From Flavisolibacter sp. (GTDB lineage: Bacteria > Bacteroidota > Bacteroidia > Chitinophagales > Chitinophagaceae), in assembly GCA_017745135.1 (NCBI GenBank), contig JAGIAB010000139.1, positions 1 to 7,909 of the forward strand: DNA of 7,909 nt, written 5' to 3'. Position numbers and translations under genes: made by a program. Shown here in pieces: positions 1-5,012 of the stretch; position 1 is the stretch's first letter, and each line of letters starts with the position of its first letter. The notes under the pieces are model-generated. The model had not been told where the DNA came from and did no database searches. It worked only from the letters and a program-made list of their open reading frames with translations.

Positions 1-1
1 A

Positions 2-1303
2 TATTACAAGAGAGATTATTTCGCTGTGGAAAGAGTACAAGCCGATGACGCAGGTAATTGGGGAAGGCCATTAGGCAAGATCTTAACTGATGAAAAATAT
101 TATGCGGGACAGGTAAACCTTGTCGGAAAGTTTAAAACGTCTTCCTTAGAACACACCTTCCTTTCAGGAATTGATGCCGACCGTTATTTCACCACCAATA
201 ACGATTACAGTTTCCCTTCAATGAGGGGTTTTCCTTCGGGCATTTATGATACGATCAATATTTTGCAGCCCGGCAAATATACTGGACGCAATGATATTCC
301 TTTAGCAACGAACATCCGCAAAAGAGAGGCTCCTGTTAACCGTTTCGGAGCTTATGTACAAGATCTTATCAAGCTTTCATCAAAGTTTAATGTATTAGCC
401 GGCATAAGATGGTCGTATGTACAAACAAAAGCAATCGATACAACCATTATTGCAACGGGTGACCATAAAATAGGAAAAGCCCGTTACGATAAAGCATTCT
501 CTCCACGATTTGGTTTAGTGTACAAGCCGTTTGAAACAACTTCTTTCTTTGCCAGCTATTCCAATTCTTTTGTATCCAATTCAACTTCCTGGGATATAGA
601 AGGACAACCACTCAAGCCTTCCTTCATTGATCAATACGAGTTAGGCGTGAAAAATGAATTTTTTAATGGATTGGTATCGGCAAACATCACAGCGTATCGC
701 ATTGTTAATAATAATTTGGCTCAAACCGCTCCTTTCCTGAAAGACGGAAGAGAAAATATAAACACCAGCATCAAACAATTGGTTGGACAAACTACAAGCG
801 ATGGATTGGAAGTAGACCTGGCAAGTCACCCCATAAAAGGTTTGGATATTACAGCCGGGTATAGTTACAATTATATGCGCTACACCAAAACAGACACTGC
901 TGCCGGAAGTTTCAGACAAGGTGAACGCCTGGTGAATAATCCCATTCATACAGCAAACGGAACTGTATTCTATACATTCAGAGAAGGATTATTAAAGGGC
1001 TTGAAAACAGGAGTGACCGTAGTATACATTGGCGACCGTTTCGGCGGATGGAATAGCGATGTTGTGAAGAAAACAAATGCACAGGGACAAATCACCGGGC
1101 CTTTTGCTTATCGTTCCAGGATATTTCCTGTAAAAGGTTATACAACTATTGATCTTTCTGCAGGTTACTCGTACAAAAAAGTTTCTGTGATGGCCAAGGT
1201 TTCTAACCTTACCAATACACTGAATTATTATGTACACGAGAACTACAGTATCAACCCCATTCCTCCAACACAATTTGTAGCCACCCTTTCTTATAAATTT
1301 TAA
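2..1303 (+). CDS. TonB-dependent siderophore receptor, C-terminal part (5' end outside window)
   Basis: This is the outer-membrane beta-barrel portion of a TonB-dependent receptor, a gated channel that imports ferric siderophores using energy passed on by TonB-ExbB-ExbD. The frame is open to the window edge (first visible codons read YYKRDYFAVERVQ), so the GTG at 26 is internal and not a start. The 433 visible residues are about half of a usual 700-800 residue receptor; signal peptide, TonB box and plug lie upstream. Typical barrel features are visible: alternating aromatic/polar strands, a FGAYVQDLIKLSSKFNVLAGIRW strand pair (cited here only as a landmark near 340-410), SPRFGLVYKP, YELGVKNEFFNG, GLEVDLA, the late VSNLTNTLNYY block, and a C-terminal SYKF ending in the terminal Phe expected by the BAM machinery. 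The siderophore specificity cannot be read from this part. A PepSY membrane protein follows, a common partner of such receptors, which supports a role in iron uptake. Confidence 0.9.
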   Translation, partial: YYKRDYFAVERVQADDAGNWGRPLGKILTDEKYYAGQVNLVGKFKTSSLEHTFLSGIDADRYFTTNNDYSFPSMRGFPSGIYDTINILQPGKYTGRNDIPLATNIRKREAPVNRFGAYVQDLIKLSSKFNVLAGIRWSYVQTKAIDTTIIATGDHKIGKARYDKAFSPRFGLVYKPFETTSFFASYSNSFVSNSTSWDIEGQPLKPSFIDQYELGVKNEFFNGLVSANITAYRIVNNNLAQTAPFLKDGRENINTSIKQLVGQTTSDGLEVDLASHPIKGLDITAGYSYNYMRYTKTDTAAGSFRQGERLVNNPIHTANGTVFYTFREGLLKGLKTGVTVVYIGDRFGGWNSDVVKKTNAQGQITGPFAYRSRIFPVKGYTTIDLSAGYSYKKVSVMAKVSNLTNTLNYYVHENYSINPIPPTQFVATLSYKF

Positions 1304-1317
1304 TCAAACTTTTTTTG

Positions 1318-1353
1318 AAGAGGTAAAATGAAAAAAACGTTTTACCTCTTTTT
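1318..1353 (+). terminator. Intrinsic terminator after the TonB-dependent receptor gene
   Basis: AAGAGGTAAAATG (1318-1330) pairs with CGTTTTACCTCTT (1338-1350). This gives 11 Watson-Crick pairs, extended by a T-G and a G-C pair, with an A7 loop (1331-1337). A run of five T residues (1349-1353) follows. It lies 14 bp after the receptor stop codon and 21 bp before the PepSY start codon. There is no matching U-tract for the opposite strand, so it should act only on plus-strand transcription. I see no convincing promoter between it and the next gene, so it may work as a partial terminator that lowers expression of the downstream gene. Confidence 0.85.
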
Positions 1354-1374
1354 GCATTTTTTAATCTTCCGGAC

Positions 1375-2574
1375 ATGAAAGTTTTTTTCCGTCGCATTCA
1401 CTTATACCTTGGCCTTGCTGCCGGATTGGTGATTTTAAGCTGCTGTTTCACCGGCGCCATTTTGGTTTTTGAGAAGGACCTGCAAATGGCCCTGAATAAA
1501 AAAAGATATTATGTAGAAGCAGCTACCAACAAACTTTCGGTTGATGAATTGGTAAAAAATACTCAGAAAAGTTTTCCCGATGCAAAGATCAACGGGGTAA
1601 AAATTTATACAGATGCCGAGAGGTCGGCAGAAATAAATGTTTCCTTTCCTCCGAAAAAAGAGGGTACGAAAGCAAGTTCAAATGCAGGTGTGCAAACAAA
1701 ACCGGCAACGCCGCAACGGCAGCCCGGCTATACCATTTTTGTAAATCCTTACACGGGAGCAGTTTTAGAAAAATACAGCTACAGGGAAACATGGTTTTAC
1801 AAAGTGTTTGCCTTTCACAGATGGCTTTCCGGCAGCGAAAGCAGCATTGGCAAACTGGTCACCGGAATTTCCACCTTGATTTTTCTTTTTATTCTTATTA
1901 CAGGTATTATCCTTTGGTGGCCTAAAACAAAAAAGATTTTAAAACAGCGATTAAAAATAAAATGGAATGCAGGATGGAAACGCATTAATCATGATCTGCA
2001 CTTAGTATTCGGGTTTTACAGCGCCATCTTTCTTTTCATTTTTGCATTCACTGCGCTGGCCTGGTCATTTGAGTGGTTCAATAATGGAATTTATAAAGTA
2101 ACTAATTCTCCACTGAAAGCCCCTGCTCCCCCAAAGTCAACTTATGTAGCTGATGCCAAACGTATTTCTTTTGATAATGCACTATCGTCGGCAAAAACGG
2201 TTTATGCCAATGCTGAATTTTACAATATAACGATGCCGAAAGATTCCACTGAGGTTGTAAATGTGGCGGCCTTAAATAAAAATGCTGCTCATGAATCAGC
2301 AACGGATGCTATTTATATTGATCAATATTCAGGCAACGTGGTAAGCAAATTGGAATTTGGAGAGAGAAGCCTGGGAGCAAAAGCCCGTTCGTTTTTTAAG
2401 CCCGTTCACACCGGCAGCATTTGGGGAACGCCTTCAAAAATTGTTGCCTTTATTGTGTGCCTCCTGGGAGTAACCTTCCCAATCACCGGTGTTGTTATGT
2501 GGATCAACCGTACGAGCAAGAAGAGAAAAGTAAAGAATGAGAAATTAGAGGTTGTAGAAGAAGAATATATTTAA
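1375..2574 (+). CDS. PepSY-associated transmembrane protein (probable siderophore-linked inner-membrane reductase)
   Basis: This is a 399-residue PepSY-TM family inner-membrane protein (PiuB-like). Four membrane segments are visible at about residues 10-32, 160-182, 209-232 and 354-377, with periplasmic PepSY-type segments between the first and second and between the third and fourth. The N-terminus RRIHLYLGLAAGL...LSCCFTGAILVFE is the family's opening motif. Histidines next to the membrane (H9, H148 in FAFHRW, H206 and H209 in INHDLH, H345 in KPVHTGS) are the kind conserved in the family and could bind heme; that is inference. Proteins of this type often sit beside siderophore receptors and are thought to reduce or release ferric siderophore iron, though few have been assayed. 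The start ATG follows TTCCGGAC without a Shine-Dalgarno sequence. Residues 93-117 form a low-complexity Lys/Thr/Gln/Pro linker. It is probably co-transcribed with the upstream receptor through the leaky terminator. Confidence 0.85.
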   Translation: MKVFFRRIHLYLGLAAGLVILSCCFTGAILVFEKDLQMALNKKRYYVEAATNKLSVDELVKNTQKSFPDAKINGVKIYTDAERSAEINVSFPPKKEGTKASSNAGVQTKPATPQRQPGYTIFVNPYTGAVLEKYSYRETWFYKVFAFHRWLSGSESSIGKLVTGISTLIFLFILITGIILWWPKTKKILKQRLKIKWNAGWKRINHDLHLVFGFYSAIFLFIFAFTALAWSFEWFNNGIYKVTNSPLKAPAPPKSTYVADAKRISFDNALSSAKTVYANAEFYNITMPKDSTEVVNVAALNKNAAHESATDAIYIDQYSGNVVSKLEFGERSLGAKARSFFKPVHTGSIWGTPSKIVAFIVCLLGVTFPITGVVMWINRTSKKRKVKNEKLEVVEEEYI

Positions 2575-2578
2575 TCCG

Positions 2579-2736
2579 CACTCAAATAATTGAGAGGTGC
2601 AAAAACCAGGGTGATACTTGCATAATGCCGACAAGAATTATTGAACGATGCAGTGAGTGACACAACGAAAGATGATAGTAGCAATGAAGATCACTACACA
2701 GTCACCACTCATATTTTAAAGAACTCACTCAAATAA
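2579..2736. repeat. 11-bp direct repeat bracketing a dyad-containing intergenic stretch
   Basis: CACTCAAATAA occurs at 2579-2589 and again at 2726-2736 in the same orientation, 147 bp apart, in the gap between the convergent PepSY and hemJ genes. Between the copies, AGTGAGTGAC (2652-2661) can pair with GTCACCACT (2701-2709) with one bulged base. The first copy overlaps a short inverted repeat, CTCAA/TTGAG (2581-2585 / 2590-2594). I see no convincing gene and no clear hairpin-plus-U-tract terminator here. The arrangement could be a small dispersed intergenic repeat or insertion remnant with duplicated ends, or chance in AT-rich DNA. Confidence 0.4.
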
Positions 2737-2745
2737 AGTAAGATC

Positions 2746-2773
2746 CTCTCACTTCTGACTTCCAACTTCTGAC
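2746..2773 (-). repeat. Heptamer tandem array downstream of hemJ (GTCAGAA type)
   Basis: Read on the minus strand, this is four consecutive 7-mers: GTCAGAA, GTTGGAA, GTCAGAA and GTGAGAG. It starts 26 bp after the hemJ stop codon. Each unit begins with GT and has purines in the middle. This is the same 7-base period and GT phase as the two arrays at 3349-3376 and 3775-3802, but with a different unit sequence. Degenerate heptamer arrays of this kind are familiar to me from intergenic regions of Bacteroidota genomes. Confidence 0.6.
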
Positions 2774-2799
2774 CTCTTAAAGAACTACCGAAGCGAGGA

Positions 2800-3345
2800 T
2801 CACTCTTTCCTCAACGCCTTATAAATTTTAATAGCACTCATCAGCACAATTATAAAACCAATCAATCCAACCAGGCCCCAAAGCCAGCTAATACTGGATT
2901 TTACAGTTGCCAACATTACTATTGGCACTAAAAAAATGGTAGCTACTTCATTCCATACCCGCAATTGCTGCGAAGAATATTTGTACACACCGTTTGCCTG
3001 TTGTTTGTATAGTGCGTGAAGCGTAAAATGATACACATAAAGCAGCAAAACAAAAACAAGTTTGATCAACAACCATCTGCCGGGAGCCGCCATTAGAATT
3101 TTATGCCAGCTTCCATTTAACATTACCCAAAGCCCGAATATCAATGTAAGAATAGCAGAAGGCCATGTAATTCCAAACCATAATCTTTTACTCATGATGT
3201 TTAATTGCCTCTGCAAAATTGATTTTTCAGGCTCTGGTTTTGCATTGGCTTCGGCATTGTAGATGTAAAGACGAACAATGTAAAACATGCCTGCAAACCA
3301 GGTAACAATAAAAATAATGTGCAGCGCTTTGATGTAATTGTACAT
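2800..3345 (-). CDS. hemJ: Protoporphyrinogen IX oxidase, HemJ family
   Basis: This integral membrane enzyme oxidises protoporphyrinogen IX to protoporphyrin IX, the substrate of the HemH encoded upstream on the same strand. It has 181 residues and five predicted membrane helices at about 5-27, 58-76, 88-110, 130-148 and 152-174. The opening KALHIIFIVTWFAGMFYIVR carries the conserved H9 (a heme ligand in characterised HemJ) and R25. K95 in WLLIKLVFV matches the conserved family lysine. LRVWNEVATIFLV (129-141) matches the usual fRxxNE block, although the proline commonly found after NE is replaced. The fifth helix is a C-terminal addition compared with the shortest homologues. The ATG is the first one in a sensible frame and lies three bases from a heptamer array, so its upstream initiation region is made of repeat sequence. 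No hemG or hemY is seen in the window, so HemJ probably supplies this step. Confidence 0.87.
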   Translation of the reverse strand: MYNYIKALHIIFIVTWFAGMFYIVRLYIYNAEANAKPEPEKSILQRQLNIMSKRLWFGITWPSAILTLIFGLWVMLNGSWHKILMAAPGRWLLIKLVFVLLLYVYHFTLHALYKQQANGVYKYSSQQLRVWNEVATIFLVPIVMLATVKSSISWLWGLVGLIGFIIVLMSAIKIYKALRKE

Positions 3346-3348
3346 AAT

Positions 3349-3376
3349 GTGAATTGTGAATGGTCAATTGTGAATC
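3349..3376 (+). repeat. Heptamer tandem array between hemJ and the four-helix-bundle gene
   Basis: Four consecutive 7-mers on the plus strand read GTGAATT, GTGAATG, GTCAATT and GTGAATC. The array begins three bases from the hemJ ATG (minus strand). It overlaps the 3' end of the restored four-helix-bundle frame, whose TGA stop (3366-3364) is part of the third unit. Bases 3348-3368 are the exact reverse complement of 3776-3796. Confidence 0.85.
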
Positions 3377-3730
3377 TTTGAATCAATCAGACCTGTTAAC
3401 ATTTTAAAACACTTTATCATTTGGTCTCCTAAATTTTCTACCGACACCAATTGTAAATAATCAAGTTCCATCGCAATATCCAAAGCAGCATCAATTTCAA
3501 TTAATGAACCTCCTTGCTATTTCATAAAAACGTTTTCTTTCAGCCTGATACTTTCTTGAACAACCCTCGGCGATATTTAAGTGAACGGACAAAGCAGCTC
3601 TTCGAATTTGAGATGTCATACCAAATTTCTCATCGGGTGGTAACAATTTTGAGAGCCTGTGACACTCTAATACAAAACTCTTAGAAGCCTGAAACACATC
3701 AAGCTTTTGATGGTTTAATTTTAAAAACAT
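3364..3730 (-). pseudogene. Four-helix-bundle protein (S23/IVS/Avd-like), frameshifted
   Basis: This is a small member of the four-helix-bundle family that includes 23S rRNA intervening-sequence proteins and the Avd accessory protein of diversity-generating retroelements; standalone members have no settled function. The intact first part (3730-3497) gives 77 residues, with LNHQKLDVFQASKSFV as helix 1 and the family hallmark SQIRRAALSVHLNIAEGCSR at 40-59. After R73 the frame breaks at AGG-AGG (3514-3509) and stops at 3497. Skipping one base there restores GSLIEIDAALDIAMELDYLQ and continues to a TGA at 3366-3364, giving 121 residues, a normal family length. The downstream frame therefore stayed open and family-like, so the change is recent, a sequencing error, or tolerated by +1 frameshifting. 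An in-frame stop lies just upstream of the ATG, which fixes the start. The start is preceded by a GTTTAAAC palindrome (3738-3745). The gene sits between inverted heptamer arrays inside the hemH-hemJ unit. Confidence 0.85.
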
Positions 3731-3774
3731 AATGATTGTTTAAACCATTAAGATAAAACCAAATTATGGGAACC

Positions 3775-3802
3775 CATTGACCATTCACAATTCACAGCTC
3801 AC
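3775..3802 (-). repeat. Heptamer tandem array overlapping the hemH stop codon
   Basis: Read on the minus strand the units are GTGAGCT (3802-3796), GTGAATT, GTGAATG and GTCAATG (3781-3775). The hemH TGA stop codon (3801-3799) lies within the first, most diverged unit. The array is the inverted partner of 3349-3376, and 21 consecutive bases are exactly complementary between them. The two unit orders match (GTGAATT, GTGAATG, GTCAAT), so they are copies of one array and not independent low-complexity tracts. Confidence 0.85.
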
Positions 3803-4842
3803 GATAAAACCATTTCGTCGTTTCCGTTTACATATTCTTTTATCCAGCCGGCAATCGCACCCACCCAAAGAGGATGAACATTCAAACAAGGGATCATTTC
3901 AAAACTTTCTCCACCGTGATGAAGAAAACTTTCTTTTCCTTCTTCAGCAATTTCTTCAAGCGTTTCAAGGCAATCGCTTACAAAAGCCGGGCAAACCACC
4001 AATATTTTTTTCACGCCTTCTTTAGGCAACTCTTCTAAACGGGCTGCAGTATAAGGTTGCAGCCACGGATCTCTTCCCAGTCTCGACTGAAATGAAAATC
4101 CCCATTTCTCTTTTGGAATGCCCAAACGTTCTGTTACCAGTTTAGTGGTTGTCCAGCATTGATGACGGTAGCAATACTTGTGCGCTTCGGAAGGCACTTC
4201 ACAACAGTTGTCTACTTTCAAACAATGATGCCCGGTAATATCGCCTTTATAAATATGACGTTCCGGAACTCCATGATAAGAAAATAACATCTGGTCGAAC
4301 TCTTTGTCGAGGTGAGGCTTAATGCTTTCACATAAAGCATGAATGTACTCCTCATTATCGTAATAAGGCTTGATGGTAGTGAGCCTGAATTTATAGTTCC
4401 CTTTTTTGTGTTGTTCTTTTGCATACTCCACTGCAGTTTCATAACTGCTCATGGCATAGTGCGGATACATTGGAACCGCTATTACTTCTTCCAGGTCGGG
4501 ATTCTCCTTAATTAATTTATCGAAAGCATCCTTTGGAGAAGGATTCCCGTATCTCATAGCAATGGTTACAGGTTCTTCTACCTCTTGTTTCAAAGCATTT
4601 GCCAACTGCTTTGAAATAATAATGAGCGGCGAGCCTTTATCTGTCCAGATAGTTTTATAAGCTTCTGCAGATTTGGGTGCACGAAAAGGAATAATAATCC
4701 CCCTCACCAGGAGAGCCCGGAGCAGCCAGGGTTTATCAATCACTCTTTCATCCATTAAAAACTCATCAAGGTATTTCTTTACATCTTTAACACTTGTGGA
4801 ATCCGGTGAACCTAAATTCATTAAAACAATTGCTCTTTTCAT
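3799..4842 (-). CDS. hemH: Ferrochelatase
   Basis: It inserts ferrous iron into protoporphyrin IX to make heme b, the last step of the pathway. I chose the ATG at 4842 (347 residues, MKRAIVLMNLGSPDS), which matches the family N-terminus; a GTG 45 bases upstream would add an unfamiliar leader that crosses the likely promoter. Visible motifs are MNLGSPDS (8-15), YGNPSP (98-103), VPMYPHYAMSS (123-133), the catalytic FSYHGVPERH (187-196, H190), and FVSDCLETLEEI (287-298), whose E293 corresponds to the conserved active-site acid. Residues 204-229 carry a cysteine-rich stretch (C207, C213, C214, C224, C229) inserted where many ferrochelatases have a short GDPY-type loop. I recognise this insertion as usual in Bacteroidota; binding of an iron-sulfur cluster is possible but not shown. 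The gene is first in a minus-strand unit leading to hemJ. Confidence 0.95.
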   Translation of the reverse strand: MKRAIVLMNLGSPDSTSVKDVKKYLDEFLMDERVIDKPWLLRALLVRGIIIPFRAPKSAEAYKTIWTDKGSPLIIISKQLANALKQEVEEPVTIAMRYGNPSPKDAFDKLIKENPDLEEVIAVPMYPHYAMSSYETAVEYAKEQHKKGNYKFRLTTIKPYYDNEEYIHALCESIKPHLDKEFDQMLFSYHGVPERHIYKGDITGHHCLKVDNCCEVPSEAHKYCYRHQCWTTTKLVTERLGIPKEKWGFSFQSRLGRDPWLQPYTAARLEELPKEGVKKILVVCPAFVSDCLETLEEIAEEGKESFLHHGGESFEMIPCLNVHPLWVGAIAGWIKEYVNGNDEMVLS

Positions 4843-4852
4843 ATGGAGGCAA

Positions 4853-4860
4853 CAAATGTA
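4853..4860 (-). promoter_or_regulatory. Possible -7 promoter element for hemH
   Basis: The minus strand reads TACATTTG, an exact match to the Bacteroidota TAnnTTTG -7 box. It ends 10 bases before the hemH ATG, so the transcript would have only a few bases of leader. I find no good TTG at the -33 position, which lowers confidence. The position also supports the downstream ATG as the hemH start. Confidence 0.4.
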
Positions 4861-4900
4861 GGTTACAACCGGTTCACTAGTTTGCACTATTCATGTAACC
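4861..4900. promoter_or_regulatory. Inverted repeat and palindrome in the hemH-hemA divergent region
   Basis: GGTTACA (4861-4867) and TGTAACC (4894-4900) form a perfect 7-bp inverted repeat with 26 bases between the arms. Overlapping the left arm is the 8-bp perfect palindrome AACCGGTT (4867-4874). The site lies directly upstream of the putative hemH -7 box, where a regulator could act. The regulator is unknown, and chance cannot be excluded in a short AT-rich stretch. Confidence 0.35.
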
Positions 4901-4961
4901 AAACTGTAAACTGATTAAACTCATACGGTCAAATGACAGTGGAATGACAGAGTTTTTAGGC

Positions 4962-4976
4962 TTACAAACTTTGTAA
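4962..4976. promoter_or_regulatory. Perfect 15-bp palindrome upstream of hemA (candidate operator)
   Basis: TTACAAA-C-TTTGTAA is a perfect 7-1-7 dyad. It ends three bases before the putative hemA -7 box, so a bound protein would cover the core promoter. The half-site core TTACA/TGTAA recurs at 4863-4867, 4894-4898 and 4905-4909 in the same intergenic region, which suggests a shared factor for both divergent units. The identity of the factor cannot be read from the sequence. Confidence 0.45.
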
Positions 4977-4979
4977 AAT

Positions 4980-4987
4980 TATTTTTG
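4980..4987 (+). promoter_or_regulatory. Possible -7 promoter element for hemA-hemC-hemD
   Basis: TATTTTTG matches the Bacteroidota TAnnTTTG -7 consensus and lies 25 bases before the hemA ATG, giving a short leader of about 20 bases. A clear TTG at -33 is missing; a TTA is found at 4956-4958, 21 bases upstream. The palindrome TTGCGCAA (4985-4992) overlaps its end, near the expected transcription start. Confidence 0.45.
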
Positions 4988-5012
4988 CGCAATCGATGGC
5001 TTACCAACGAAA

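Larger units (their letters stand above)
3348..3802. mobile_element. Candidate compact element: four-helix-bundle gene bounded by inverted heptamer arrays
   Basis: A perfect 21-bp inverted repeat (3348-3368 and 3776-3796), embedded in four-unit heptamer arrays at each end, encloses a single small gene. The interval of about 455 bp takes up essentially the whole space between the hemH stop codon and the hemJ start codon, which suggests insertion between two genes that were otherwise closely linked. No transposase or recombinase is encoded and no target-site duplication is evident, so any mobility would have to be supplied from elsewhere. Calling it mobile is inference; the repeat geometry is directly visible. 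Confidence 0.4.

Noticed and set aside
26..34. GTG at 26 as start of the receptor gene
   Set aside because: The frame is open back to the window edge and the sequence is mid-barrel, so this is an internal valine.
2571..2690. Minus-strand reading frame of about 39 codons through the PepSY-hemJ gap, containing SCRHYASITLVFAPLNYL
   Set aside because: It has no ATG (only a TTG), overlaps the PepSY stop codon on the other strand, and shows no domain I can name. It could be a fragment of a dispersed repeat, so it is noted but not called a gene.
2795..2812. GAGGA/TCCTC hairpin at the hemJ stop as a terminator
   Set aside because: The stem is only five pairs, overlaps the coding end and is not followed by a U-tract on the minus strand.
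3364..3730. A full diversity-generating retroelement around the Avd-like gene
   Set aside because: No reverse transcriptase, no template/variable repeat pair with adenine-specific differences, and no target gene are present in the window.
3349..3802. Heptamer arrays as a CRISPR array
   Set aside because: The units are 7 bp with no spacers, degenerate, and no cas genes are present.
3777..4025. Plus-strand frame beginning MTIHNSQLTIK
   Set aside because: Its first residues are translated heptamer repeat and the rest is antisense to hemH; it has no independent support.
4843..4887. Longer ferrochelatase start at a GTG (4887) adding 15 residues
   Set aside because: The extension is not family-like and crosses the likely -7 box; the ATG at 4842 gives the standard MKRAIVLMNLGSPDS start.
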